A stretch of 64,000 bases of DNA, taken from contig JAHBMJ010004820.1 in assembly GCA_018398765.1 (NCBI GenBank), positions 43,311-107,310 on the forward strand, read 5' to 3'. Source of the stretch: Chromera velia. Its lineage: Eukaryota; Sar; Chromeraceae. The translations under genes and the position numbers were made by a program. The notes below the pieces were generated by a model. The model saw only the letters and a program-made list of their open reading frames with translations. It was not told where the DNA came from and made no database searches. Shown here piece by piece: positions 22,195 through 34,598 of the stretch. The first letter of the stretch is position 1, and each line of letters opens with the position of its first letter.

Positions 22195-22460
22195 TTGCTG
22201 CCGGTCTGCATGACCCGGTCGGACCTTTGATACGCAGCATGCACATATAGATCGCAAGGTCGCGTCGGCGCGTCCCTCGCGCGAACCCGGTCGGGCACGT
22301 GCACCGTGGTTCGTGACGATAAGGTCGGTGCCGAAGGCACCGACCTTTGCCCCAGGCAGCTCTATATAAACTTAGGCAAAACCACCTGGGGTCGCCCCAG
22401 GCGGCCCTGGTGGGCCGCCTGCGGCGTACCTGGGGTACCCCAGGCGCCCCAGGCAGGTTT
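22195..22460. other. Cluster of near-perfect hairpins, GC-rich
   Basis: It contains a perfect 12-bp stem with a 3-base loop (AAGGTCGGTGCC GAA, then its complement, 22319-22345), a TATATAAA box (22363-22370), and three further stems: CCTGGGG...CCCCAGG, GGCGGCCC...GGGCCGCC and CCTGGGGTACCCCAGG (22386-22456). It could be a structured RNA, a small-RNA hairpin locus, or a transposon end. No coding sequence is convincing here. Confidence 0.45.
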
Positions 22461-22735
22461 AGACAGCATGCGTCTGCCTCTGCCGTCTTCGACAACGGAC
22501 ATGGATTCCTCAGTACTACATCATGTAGCCGGATGGATGGATGAATACATAAATAGAATGATTGATTTATTTTGCATGTTTACACCGATTATGGATGTGT
22601 TGTTCCCATCGATTATGTGTTTTGTACAAGCCTGCGATGGCATATGATAATATAATATATAAGCTCCCTTGCCGTGCCTTTGTGAATCTCCAATTAAGTG
22701 TCGTCTGACTTTTGGATTGCTCAATACAAGTGAGC

Positions 22736-25352
22736 TGCTTTGTCTTTCCTATCCAGCCACCTTACGGCGTCTAGACAGAAGGTAAAGCAAGGATAAGAAC
22801 CTTAGGGAAAATCTAGATAAGGAACGTGAACAACACTCAGTTAGGCAACAGTTTACAGCAGGTTTGGCTCTACATCAGTTTAAGTTCTAGCGCGATCTGG
22901 TATTCCAATCAGCTGCGTTTATTCTATCATGCACAGTTTCTACTCATTCCTCTCTCTCAAACTCTTAGGAGCTCTCTTGATTTGTGACGAACAGACATTA
23001 AAGTCAGACGATACTATCTGTTGCTCAAGTGATGTATTGCTTGAATGCGAAGGTCATGCAGACTCGACTTCGATAACTTTGATCAACGTGCGCGACACGT
23101 ATATGCATGCACGTCGATTACATATACATGTGGCGGCGGAGTATGGCGTCGGTACGTGGGCGCATTCAGATATAGCGCGCATGGCATTGCGAGGGTCCAA
23201 AGGGCAGCGCCACAGGGTAGGACTCCACAGATCCCCCCCCAGCCACGGATAGAAAAATCGTGTCCTCGCGATCAACAAATGAAAAGACCGAGCATGTGCT
23301 TCAATACCCAAAATAGATCTCATCCAAGTCATTGTAGATGTTGTTAGAGCTCCAAGAACTTCATCTCAATAGCATCCATGTCAAAATATTCAAGGCGCCA
23401 CATGAATTAGAACGATCTCAAAGCGCCACGATGTGTGAGGCGTGCTCGCAAGTCCAAGATCACCTAGAGATAGGCGCCCGATACAAATACTGGTGGCACC
23501 AATAAAAGTACCTCTCCAGCGCCTGTGTATATTATTGACCAGAAGACTTGATCGGAGTTGTGGGTCTCCAACACCAGCTAGTCTAGGAGTACGATGCCCA
23601 TATGTATGCGTCCAACTCGGCGTCAACAAATTGTTAACAGCTGCAAAGGGATGTAGAAAAAAGAAAAGGGTGTACTGCCAGCTATACACTGCTCTATTTA
23701 TGGCTTCCTGAAAGCTTGTTTGTGTGTCGGCCATCCTTGTTCTCACTAAGCTACCATGCCAAACCAAACGACACTTCAGAACACTCTGTCACGACCTCAC
23801 TCTTTGAGGTGCTTTGCTCCGATTTTTCGATCGTTTGCTCCATGAGTAGCCATCACTGGCTTCAAATCCTTCCACTTTTTCACTGTCAGTCGAGAAGAAC
23901 GGTGCAACCGGGGTTTACCAACCCATCACAGGGGAACCCGGCCATGCGGTAGCAGTCACACACTTGACTTTTCGTACTTCAGGCCTGCCGTTCCCTCAGG
24001 GGCATCAAATACATCGAATGCCTCCTGGCTCAACATCAAGATCGAAAGTGCAAATCTTTTCGGCTTCTGACAGTGTGTCACTTTGCAGCAGAAAGAACCC
24101 TCTCAGCTCTGCTCTTTTGGAGGGAAGTCCCGACGACTTCATGTGCGTGTGTACATAATGGATGGAATGGTTGTAGGGCCGTGGCATACTTAGCCTCCTG
24201 CTAAGCGCCCATACCTTTCACATCATTTCGACGTAAAAGGATTATGATGATCGTACAAAGGTGCCAACTACCATGAATAAGCGCACACACCAGCTGCCAG
24301 AGTCGGACAGTCAGTTATGTGCAGATACGGACATAGTAGCTGCCAGAGTCGAACAGTCAGTTATGTGCAGATACGGACATAGTAAACAACAGAGTCACAG
24401 CTAGACACAAGCCAGTCCCATTCGATCAGACATAGAACCAGTCATACACTCACAGAAGAGCAAGCAAAAGAAGTAATCTACTGGCCATTTCAATTGCGAT
24501 ATACTCATAGACGGCAATCTCCGTGAGACGGAGTCACTCAAAAGTCTAAGCAACAGTAAGCAACATCTTCACGATATCAGTTCCAAGCAGACTCTGAGGT
24601 CCCCGATCCACTTCTCCAATCAGGAACGCCACGTCGAGTTCCTTGATCCCCCCACAATGATCTCAAAAAGAGGGTTCCGGATAGCTTTGAACGTAAGAGG
24701 ACGCTGAATTCCCCCACTCATGGCCTTTGCCTAACCGTGCCCATATCGTTGCAATCGGTTTTCTACTGTTGCGCAAAAGGAAAGATCTAATCTCTATCAC
24801 AGAGGGTACATGAGAGTCGACACTCATTGAGGTGAGCGTTCACCATAATGCTTTGTCTCTCCTGTCCAGCCACCTTACAGCGTCCAGACAGAAGGTAAAG
24901 CAAGGACAAGAACCTTAGGGAAAATCTAGATAAAGAACGTGAGCAACACTCAGTTAGACAACAGTTTACAGCAGGTTTGGCTCTACATCAGTTTAAGTTC
25001 TAGCGCAATCTGATATTCTAATCAGCTGCATTCATTCTATCATGCACAGTTTCTACTCATTCCTCTTTCTCAAACTCTTAGGAGCTCTCTTGATCTGTGA
25101 TGAACAGACACCAGACTCAGACGATGCTATCCGTTGCTCAAGTGATGTGTTGCTTGTCTGACAATGAATGCGAAGGTCATGCAGACTCGACTTCGACAAC
25201 TTTGATCGACGTGCGTGACACCATGCACGTATACAATGTCATACATACAAGTTGATTGCATATACATGTGGCGGCGGAGCATGGCGTTGGCACGCGGGCT
25301 CATTCAGATACAGCACGCATGCAAGGGTGCAGAGGGCAGCGCCACAGGGTAG
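22736..25352. mobile_element. LTR-like direct repeats flanking a 1.6-kb interior
   Basis: Two direct repeats, 22736-23220 (485 bp) and 24849-25352 (504 bp), start TGCTTTGTCT and end GCGCCACAGGGTAG and are alike over nearly their full length. The interior (23221-24848) has no gag, integrase or reverse transcriptase that I can recognise. It has a 46-bp tandem duplication at 24291-24382. This looks like a non-autonomous LTR (TRIM/LARD-like) element, but I found no clean target duplication or primer-binding site. A segmental duplication is the alternative. Confidence 0.55.
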
Positions 25353-25579
25353 CAGAGCGATGTTGTTCATTCAAGTCTCTCGATCTAGCAATAATGTACG
25401 TCCTCTTCACTGACTCAATGATTCAATGTATTTATGTATATGTGCAGCGTGTATGCTGAAGATGCTGATGATCAACCTGCATATCTCTGACCGATATCTC
25501 ATCCTTCTGAACAGCATCGACACTTCCCTATAGATCCTCACTGGACTTCTCCGGGTACCGTAAACCGCTGCAAACAGGT

Positions 25580-25740
25580 GCACAGCACGAGTACCTGTGC
25601 TTCGTTGCAGTCCACGCCGGTCTACCCTTTTTGATGGCATTTGGAATTCAGATCCTCCCTCTCATAACTCTGGGAGAAATAAAAAATGAAGTACAGCAAC
25701 GCATTTGGATAGGAAAAATGTGGGATATGTTCGTCAGTTA
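25580..25740 (+). CDS. Histidine kinase: possible second membrane exon
   Basis: An open frame reading YLCFVAVHAGLPFLMAFGIQ and continuing hydrophobic, then polar (EIKNEVQQRIWIGKMW), is consistent with a transmembrane helix leading to the dimerisation helices. Exon ends were not resolved. Confidence 0.35.
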
Positions 25741-25901
25741 CGTATGCATAAATTGCGCGCAACCCGCTTTCTAGGGCCTTCTTGATGGTCTTTGAATTTC
25801 TTGCTAGCCTTCAAAACCTGGCCAGATCGGCATATGACAAGAGTCTATCTAGGCCAGCGCTGAGAGAGGTGGTGGTGTAGGAGTCGGGTCATCTTTGTCA
25901 C

Positions 25902-26513
25902 ATGTCGGTGAGTATGGCAACCCAACTTGAGAAAATGAAAGGCGTGTGCAATGATGTGTTGCAGTTCAACTTGGAGAAGATCGCTCAGGGAAAGTTTGAG
26001 TTCTGCTTTGTCCCCAACATTCTAGAGGATTGGGCTATTATAGTTGCGTCTCAACAGGCCTCTCAATTCGATAAAGGACCCGCCTCCCCGTGTTTAGCAG
26101 CTTCTCCCTCCATCCGGAGGAAGTCTGCTCTCTCAGCAGTTGAATTAGAGTGGGAAGTTGACTGCACTCCTAAAGTTTGCGCACTCCCTTTGCACTGCAG
26201 CGTAGGCATTGCCGATTTCCTCCGTCTTGAACAAGTAGTGACGAATTTCATGAGCAACGTAAAGAAATTCATCAAAAAGGGAACTGTAAAACTTTTTTTC
26301 GAACTCCGGTTACTCACAGAGGTAAAAAAAAGAGCTGTACAACCGCTGATGAAAACTAAGCAGGGCGTAAGTGCTGCTGCTCTCAAAAGAGCATCTGTAG
26401 CAGAAGCAACAGCAGACCTCCTCCCGTGGGTCATGCTCCGGGTGTCCGTGAAAGACTCGGGCCCCGGTCTAAGCAATGACGACCGATGAAAGCTCTTCCA
26501 ACCTTATGTGTAG
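25902..26513 (+). CDS. Histidine kinase: dimerisation helix and N/G1/F boxes
   Basis: The exon begins around MATQLEKMKGVCNDVLQFNL, which matches the second helix of a HisKA domain. It then has the N box (RLEQVVTNFMSNVKKF), the G1 box (VKDSGPGLSNDD) and the F box (KLFQPYV). A TGA interrupts it at 26487-26489, just before the F box. A TAG at 26511-26513 is the last codon before a GTACGT donor, at the place where the family usually has Gln (LFxPFxQ). The N box here has Ser-Asn-Val-Lys where most kinases have Asn-Ala-xx-Lys-Phe. Confidence 0.65.
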
Positions 26514-26756
26514 GTACGTCAAGGCGGAAGACGGACAGATAGACAGAATGCCTACCCTGCATAGTGCATGGGTTACGCACTTTCTATACTTTTCCTTTCT
26601 GAAGGTCCACCTTCGATGAATTATTGTGCAGTCTATTTCCCCTCAAGCTCCAATTAAATAAAAACCAAATGCGCTACTATAATGACCGTCTTGCTGGACT
26701 AGACTTCATTCATTCCCGACTGCATGTGCATGCAAGTGAGGGCTGGAGAGCTCCAG

Positions 26757-26931
26757 AACGGTGGCAGCACAGGTTTGGGTTTGTGCATCTATAAGAGCTT
26801 TGTCGAAGCATACGTGGGGGGGCAGGTGGGGATGGAGAGCGCCGATAGGGGAAAACGGAGCACGTTTTTCTTCTAGATCTTTGTGCCTCTCCTGGACTCC
26901 CAACGCGGGCCCCAAAGCACAAAGTCGCGAC
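26757..26931 (+). CDS. Histidine kinase: G2-box exon, cut by an LTR element
   Basis: After a CTCCAG acceptor the frame reads NGGSTGLGLCIYKSFVEAY, the glycine-rich ATP lid of the catalytic domain, and then the terminal strand RSTFFF. TAG at 26874-26876 follows in frame. The exon is interrupted at 26931 by the LTR element at 26932-29997. Confidence 0.6.
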
Positions 26932-29900
26932 TGTAAGAGGCGTACAGGGCTCATAAGTAACAGTAGTTTCTGGTAGAGAGTACTCTAGCATTACTATAAG
27001 CCTTGTCAAAATCTATATAGTTCCGAGGGAGAAGTCGGTAAGTCTGGCAGTCAAACCTCATGCGATGACTCTTGGAATCAGACCTACTCTTATGCTTGAT
27101 CTACTGATTGCATCACTGTATATGCTCATATATCGATCAGTCATTATACGCGCGCGCCCGCGAGCTATGCCGTTCTCATGCAGGCCAAGGCCGCTAAGCT
27201 AAGCGATGCCAATTCTAGTTCAATACCCCATAAGCCCAGACTTCCTGGCAATCACCTCATACATGCCCGCCCACCAGACCAACGTCAACGCTTAGTTCAA
27301 ATTCAAGCCTAGATTCAAGCATGCACCTCACACATGTTCGCTCATAAGGAGGGTGGGTGGGAATATCAACAATTTACAATGCATTAAACAAGGTATCAGA
27401 CAATACATCCGATAATACATCAGACACTCTGACTCATAACTTTAGCCTGAGACTCTCCTTGTGCAAGTCTCCTCTCGCTTTGACATTGATCCGCACTTCT
27501 GCGATCTCATCTGAGGGCATCCCTAAGTTGGTACAGAAAAGGCGTCCGAAGCTTTCCCAGCACGTACAAGCGAGATCAAAGATTCATTCACGTGGTCTTC
27601 GCATCGGATTCCAATGCATCGCGAACGCAAGGCATTCATGCGTGCGACTGTCTCAGGGGATTCCAGTAATTTTTGACTGTATGCACTCACTCTCTCTGTC
27701 CAGAATCTTTCTATTCAGGATTACTGGAGGGACTTACTTAATCACTGATATTCACTGGGGGACTTTACGACAGCACGTGCAGTGTCTAGCCCACAATACA
27801 TGTGCAGACAGGGGATAGACTCAAGTCACTGGACGTTATTTTTCCTTCCTTTGTCTTCTTTTGACCAAGTAGGTATCGCGCAATGCAGCCAACCATAAAT
27901 ATAGGTAGCAAACAAAACACGGCCACTCTTGTATGCGCTCCAGGCACTCCCCAAGCAACGCACACACACTCAGTTTCTCTCATATGAAGCGACCGCAGAC
28001 AGAGCATAAGGAGTTCAACTGCACGCACTCAGGAGACTCGAGGCTTTGAAAGCTCTATGAAAAACTGCACGCTAACTGAGCATGACAGTCGTCTCAGAGG
28101 TTACTAACAAAACACCATCCAGTCAGACAGAAAGCAGAAAGCAACACAAAGCACACATTCCTAAAAATCACTCGAAGTGTGCCCTTTGACTGTAAAAATC
28201 TCAGTGAAGCTCTCTTCTTTCTTTTCAAACAAACCAACACAGATCGACACAATCCTTCATTCCCGGCGATCGACCGAGCTCTCACGTTCGATGTGAATGG
28301 TAGTCGACTGAAAGGGACCCACCATTCAATGAAGTTATACAGTCCGCTGTGGCGGCCTAGCCGCAGGGGCCCCAAACTGTATGACTCCGTATTCAAATAC
28401 TGGGTTCGTTCCAATACAGATCGTACCACTCTCGAAATCAACCGAACATTGGAAATTCATATGTGTTAACCTCTCATCCTCGCTCACTCTTCTCTCCTAT
28501 CTTTCTTTTTCTTTTTTGCTTTGCAGAGTGTCTAATTTTTCTCTTTATTTCATTTTTCAGTCTCTCTTTCAATTCTTTTTCCTCTTTCTTTTCTGTATAG
28601 TGTTTTCCTATACCCAGACAAACAGAAGGAAAGATTAGAGAACAGATAAAAAGAATACATTTACTCTTACCCCATTACCTTAGTTAAGGCTTCCGTCTCT
28701 CTCTTTCATCATTCTTTCTTTCCTTTCTCCGCAACTATCTCTATCACCCATTCATATTTCATAAACGGAGAAAGAAGACAATCAGAGAGATTCAGAGAAA
28801 CAGAAGGATCAACCCATAAAGTAACAATACAACACCAACCTCTACCATATACCTCTACATGTCTTCCTTGCGTCTACCTTTGCAATTCCCATCTCTTTAT
28901 CTACCTATATCTACCTCTTCACTTCATCTTTCCTTCCACCTTTTTAATATTCACAAAAAACAGAGAGCAGACGTAGAAATACAACCAAAAAGATAGGAAT
29001 AGTAACAAAAAAACAACCAACCACAAATCTACTCCCGGGTCACCTCCCATCTCTTCCCTTACTCCAGCCTTTTTTCCCTTCAAATCATACACTGTGTCAT
29101 ACCCAAACCTAGACACAAACAGCAAAAACCAAAGCAGAAGCGGTTCCTCCAGGTTTCCAGGAATCCACTAGAGGAATACACTGGTGATGCTGATGAATAC
29201 AAGCGCAGCCGCCGTGCCGGGGCACTTTCTCAATGGGCAATAGCATCCGGTGCTCCATGACGTCATTAGGGTTGGAAGTCAGACTGAGTCTCATCGATCT
29301 TCCCCCTCACTTCTCCCTATTTCTCCCTGCTTTCGGTTCCAAGTTCTCCTCTATTTTTCCAGCAATGTTCCGTTCATACTGCTCTCTCGCCACAAGTGGT
29401 AGAAAGCAGAAACACCTCTCAGACCTCTTCAGCTCCTCATCTTCCCTCGAGAACACCACAAAATTCAAGACAGAATGAAACAATACAACAGAGCTGAAAA
29501 AAGTCTAATCTGTTCTAAGCTCTCAATCATCTGGCTGCCATAATACTCTACACAACCTGGTGATTCACGTGGCTAGCCCACCTGTCTTCATCAATCTACT
29601 TCCTTTCATCTTACGCCACACTGTCTGCCTCTGTGCAACCAAAAGCTCTGCTAAACTAAGTGTAAGAGGCGTATGGGGCTCATAAGTCACTGTAACAGTA
29701 GCTTCTGACAGAGAGTACTCTAGCATTACTATAAGCCTTGTCAAAGTCTATATAATTCCGAGGGAGAAGTCGGTAAGTCTGGCAGTCAAACCTCATGCGA
29801 TGACTCTTGGAATCAGACCCACTCTTATGCTTGATCTACTGATTGCATCGCTGTGCATGCTCATATATCGATCAGTCATTATACGCGCACGCCCACAAGC

Positions 29901-29997
29901 TATGCCGTTCTCACGCAGGCCAAGGCTGCTAAGCTAAGCAATACCAATTCTAGTTCAATGCCCCACAAGCCCAGACTTCCTGGCAATCACCTCATAC
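26932..29997. mobile_element. Non-autonomous LTR element with 4-bp TSD
   Basis: Direct LTRs lie at 26932-27262 (331 bp) and 29661-29997 (337 bp). Both start TGTAAGAGGCGTA and end CACCTCATAC. CGAC occurs immediately before (26928-26931) and after (29998-30001), a 4-bp target duplication. The 2.4-kb interior is pyrimidine-rich in its middle and has no recognisable gag or pol. It is inserted in the kinase gene, in coding sequence just after the ATPase domain. The LTR 3' end is AC rather than the usual CA, so the boundary may be off by a base or two. Confidence 0.75.
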
Positions 29998-30001
29998 CGA
30001 C

Positions 30002-30418
30002 GGTCGTCTTGAGGCTTCACCAAGATGATAGAAGAAATCCCCCGCTATACGGACCATCAGGCTATAGAGAAGGGCTTGGGGGGGGGGATGTTTCTCTCAG
30101 TCTGACTGCAATTCCGATGGCAGTACAGACTCCGACGACTGCGTTGACAGGAGAAGATAAAACACCTCTCATGATCCCTTCAGTAAATCAAGTGATAAAC
30201 TGTCCTGACTCCAACTCTACAGCCTCCACCCCCAAGGGAGATGATGCGGATATGCTGCTGATCCGACTCAACGATGATCACTTCTGCCTGATGGCAGGCT
30301 CTGCAGCCATTCGCAGGCTCGGGTTTTCTATCGCTACGGCTAAGGACGGCGAGGAGGCTTACAAGATGATCATTGAATATAAGGCTTCCTACCAGTTCAT
30401 CATCATGGACAAGAATAT
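30002..30418 (+). CDS. Histidine kinase: linker and first half of receiver domain
   Basis: The frame after the LTR element leads into a receiver domain: MLLIRLNDDHFCLM (acidic pair), AAIRRLGFSIATAKDGEEAY and QFIIMDKN. The Asp in IIMD corresponds to the phosphorylated Asp of REC domains. The protein should continue with a Met-Pro motif, which is found 4.2 kb downstream. No GT donor follows at the expected point; the frame runs into an ATC/ATT repeat. Confidence 0.6.
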
Positions 30419-30923
30419 CATTATCATTATTAATCGGTCTATAAGCCATCATACAATGCATAAGTCTAGGACAATGCTTTATTGCCCCTTTGCCAGACCT
30501 GTATCATACAATGGAAGGGGGCTTCATTCTCATAACTCTAAACACCCTGCATCTAGAAGATGCTTTCTCAATCGCTGATATCGTTTCTCTTCTGTAAGAG
30601 GAGTGCGATGACTGCAACGGAGACTCTCAGGCAGTAGAGGCAGACAGGAAGACCGATGGAGAGGGGGGACGGAAGATGTACTTGGGAGATGGAAAAAGAA
30701 CATTCAAAAGGTGAGACGGGAAGAGGAGTAAGTAACCATTACATGCATCGAATCGTAGGCTTTACAATGGAGGGCGCAGACAGATGTTTCGCAAGAGTTG
30801 CAGGGCTGGTATGAATGAGTGTCTGAGTGCCAGAGTGACCTTCATTCGTGCCAATAATTCGCTTTGCGTTGCATGTTTTAGAGGGGTAGAGTCTTTCGAT
30901 AGCAACCACTTTCTCTTTCTTTC

Positions 30924-33647
30924 TTAGGCTCTGTCTAATTTAGCTTCAATTTCGGTTACAATTACATTCAGAGCCTCTCGATCTACTCTCATTTCTGTGC
31001 ATTCAGTCAGTCGGTGCAGCAGATCGTCTGCTTTGCCCCTGTATGCAGGGCAAACCGAGTCTTCCAGCCCTCTGTAAGGTGCATGGGGGCGACCACTGAG
31101 CAACATATGCAGCAAGGCTAAAAAAGGGCCTGAGGACCAGATCGCAGCGCGAGGGAGGGAAACGAAACAGAGGGACGAAGGGGATAAGAGAAAAGTAGAG
31201 GAAAGGAAGAGGAGAGACGAATGTTGGGCAGTAGGATAAGACCTAGGAGGGGGCACTCTGGAAGGTTATGATAGATTTTAAGCCCAAAATAACATAAAAT
31301 ATGAACAAAAACAAATTTTTGCGAGCTAGTCCGGCAGCCTGGAATTCCATTTTGTCAAATTACGTCGAAATCTGATGTTTTTGAAGTGTAGGCTACATGG
31401 TTACTTTGGGTTACCCCCTTTTTATCTTTGTTACACAAAGAGGTTACAGGTTACCCGGTTGGGAGCATTTTAAACTCAGTAACCGACCAAATTTTCAACT
31501 TTTAAAAACATTTAAAATGATGTTTAGAACACGTTTGAATACTTTTTGAGGGAGGTTACTTCATTTTTGAGGGGGGGCAAAAAAGGTTACGGGTTACCCG
31601 GTTACGGGGGGTTTGGGGGCAAAGTGAGTGTGACACATCATTTTTCATCATTTTTGACCATAAGCTGAATTGTTTAACAATCTTGAAGCCAGTTTTATGA
31701 GTAACCAAACGTAACTAATCGATTGGCACCATTTTTGACTGATGGTTACATATTACACATTGTAGGGGGGGGGGTGTAGGGTCAGTAACCATGGTGTAAC
31801 CGGCTGAAGTGCCCCCCCCTAAGATAAGACGTTTGGAACATATTTGGTCTGACGCCTTTGCCAAACTGCAAAACCGCTCCCCGTGAAGTGGCCCTTTCTA
31901 GATAAGCATCAATCCATTCATCAACTTCCCGGTTGATCACTGCTCTTAAGAGAAAGAGACGGCTAACCTGGGTGGCTTTCTTCCTTCTTTTGATGGTTGG
32001 ATTGATAGTCACAAATTCTTCCAATCTGGTCGACCCAATTAATTTTTGTGCATGCATCATAAAGGAAGGACAATCACCATTCATTAAAGCTAAGTAGGCA
32101 CCCGCGGGCATCTTGAGGTCAATATGTTTTAAGTTAGTCAAATATCCAGCAAGTTTTATCGACATGTGCATACATGTAGGAAGTAGACCGACAGTACACA
32201 AAGTAGGTATACGGAAAGAGGAGAGAGACAGATTCAAAGCCCAGTGGACAAAGTGCAATTGAAAGGCATCTAATGCATCCATGTCTGACTTGCGGACAGG
32301 CAGACACTCAAACGCGTATAGAGTAACAGGCAACCAGAAAGCGCATAAATATAAAATTTTTGTTGCGGGGGGCAGGCGACCTAAAGAGAGTGCCACGCTC
32401 TTTGTATGACCCATCCATCTACTCGCTATGCTAAGCCTCTCTTTTATTACCTCCCTTAAGTCTCTCCCTTTGAACAAAAGAACACCCAGATACTTATACG
32501 ACCCCACTCTCTTGACTTCTTTTCCCCCAAACATAAGCCTGCCTTCAATTGCAGGGTAAGAGTCGGACAGACGCATGGTTTTCATCTTTTTTAAATTGAT
32601 ACTGAGCCCTCTCTCTTCACAGAAAGAATTCAATTCATTCAAGCTGACCTGCAGGTCATACACGCTCTCAGCAACGAGGACTTAGAACGAGAACAAGGTC
32701 ATCGATGCAACCAGGGCTATCGTACTCAACCCCACCGAGCAGAACCCTAGAGCAGAACCTCTGCACGACTGGAAGCCTTCACTCTTTCATACAGATCATT
32801 AATGAAAATCAAGAAGAGAAGAGGGGAGAAAGGATCCCCTTGTTTCACCCCTTTCTCTTCTTTGAACATAAAAGGGCTGCCAGTGATGCTTCCATACACA
32901 TTTATATACATTGCCCGAATCATTTTGACATCGACTGCACTCACCGCTTGCTTCAACAAAACTTCAAACAAACATCCCTGGGGAGGAAGTCAAACTTTAA
33001 AGCTTTGCTGAAGTCTACAAAGTTATATGTATGCTAACAAGGGCTTCTTTCATTTCTTTACCTTTTGCATCAGCGCGGTAAGTGCTCCAATGGCCTACCC
33101 CTTGCTGAAAACCCAACAGTTACTACCTATGGTCAATCTTCACTTATGATATAAAACGGGCAGAGAGGAGTGAAGAAAAGAGTTTTGGTAAGAGTGAGAC
33201 AACATGAATCGGACACCATTCACCAAGGTCGAGGGAAGGAGGCCCCTTTGGAACCAGACAGATTTTAATTACATTCCATTCATCTTGCTAAGCGCATGTC
33301 AAGTGAATTAAGTTCAAATAGATAAATAACAAAGCACGAGAAAGAGGTGAATATTGAAAGTAGAGGGAGAGGTGGTTGGGGGCGAGTCCGGACAACTCTG
33401 CAGCCTTTTCCTCCTTTGTGGACCGAAGGACTTTCCTTATTTCTTCTATGCAAAAATAAGGGTGAGACGGAGGAATTGGTGGGGGCAAGGGGGGAGAGTG
33501 AATGCCAGAGGGAACCTGATGAGAGTGGGCATGCAGTTACAAAAAGACGCCAGGGTGCAAAGAAGAGTTATAAACGGGCGGGGCTGGCTATGAAGGAGGG
33601 AAAGGGGGAGCACTTCCTTGTGCGGATTCCCTGCTAGAAGGAGAGTC
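30924..33647 (-). mobile_element. Second LINE, degraded fragment
   Basis: On the minus strand: an RT start with a VPKG motif (about 33490-33230), IRAMYINVYGSITGS and GVKQGDPFSPLLFLIFIND (32971-32747), a thumb/connection region (RVGSYKYLGVLLF, 32663-31831) and a zinc-knuckle segment (CPAYRGKADDLLHRLTEC, 31070-30960). It is related to but distinct from the LINE at 11064-15849. Frameshifts and stops make it non-functional. A TIR element (31243-31821) is inserted near its 3' end and another (33657-34234) lies at its 5' edge. Confidence 0.85.
31243..31821. mobile_element. Non-autonomous TIR element with 9-bp TSD (GGGGGCACT family, copy 1)
   Basis: The ends read CTAGGAGGGGGCACTC and, mirrored, TTAGGGGGGGGCACTTC. 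The flanks are GGATAAGAC (31234-31242) and AGATAAGAC (31822-31830), a 9-bp duplication with one change. It is inserted into the second LINE and has no coding capacity. It is similar along its whole length to 33657-34234, in the same orientation. Confidence 0.88.
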
Positions 33648-33656
33648 AGCAAAGAC

Positions 33657-34234
33657 TAAGGGGGGGCACTCTGGAAGGTTATGGTAGTTTTTGAGCCAAA
33701 AATGATATAAAATATGAATAAAAACAGATTTTTGCGAGCCAGTCCGGCAACCTGAAGCTCTGCCTGATCAAGTTACATCAAAATCTGATGTTTTTGAAGT
33801 GTAGGCTACGTGGTTACTTTGGATTACCCCCTTTTTATCTTTGTCACACAAAGAGGTTACAGGCTACCCGGTTACGAGCATTTTAAGCTTAGTAACCGAC
33901 CAAATTTTCAACTTTTAAAAGCATTCAAAATGATATTTAGAACACGTTTGAATGCTTTTTGAGGGAGGTTACTTCATTTTTGAGGGGCGGCAAAAAAGGT
34001 TACGGATTACCCGGTTACGGGGGATTTGGGGACAAAGTGAGTGTGACACATCATTTTTCATCATTTTTGACTATAACCTGAATTATTTAACAATCTTAAA
34101 GCCAGTTTTGTGAGTAACCAAACGTAACTAATCGATTGACACCACTTTTGACTGATGGTTACATGTTATACATTGTAAAGGAGGGGTGTAGGGTCAGTAA
34201 CGATGGTGTAACCAGCTGAAGTGCCCCCTCCTAG
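33657..34234. mobile_element. Non-autonomous TIR element with 9-bp TSD (GGGGGCACT family, copy 2)
   Basis: 578 bp, with ends TAAGGGGGGGCACTC and GAAGTGCCCCCTCCTAG. An exact 9-bp duplication, AGCAAAGAC, flanks it at 33648-33656 and 34235-34243. The interior carries repeated GGTTAC/GTTACCC words. Same family as 31243-31821. Confidence 0.9.
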
Positions 34235-34598
34235 AGCAAAGACGGAAGCCTAGTGGTAAGAAAAATCCTTTACTGAAGGATGGGAACTAGGAAGGGCTTA
34301 AATAAATTCTCTCTATTGTTTCTTTGCAGTTTTCTTCTCAATGACCAGACTTTTGAAGGGTTGGAGAACAACTCGAGTGCAACCTTTTCTACACAGAGCT
34401 TTTCATATGCCTTTCTTTTCCTGTTGTGTAATCGCTGACATCTACGGGCCTGCCTCTCAACTGTCTGTTAAACTTTTAAGGCAACCACGTTCGCTCTGCT
34501 GCTCCCACTTCTCCCCTCATTCTCGCATGATTGCACAAGTTTGTTCAACACCTTCCTTGCTTCCCTCCAAAGTGTCGCTGCTTTCTTGCATTCATTAT

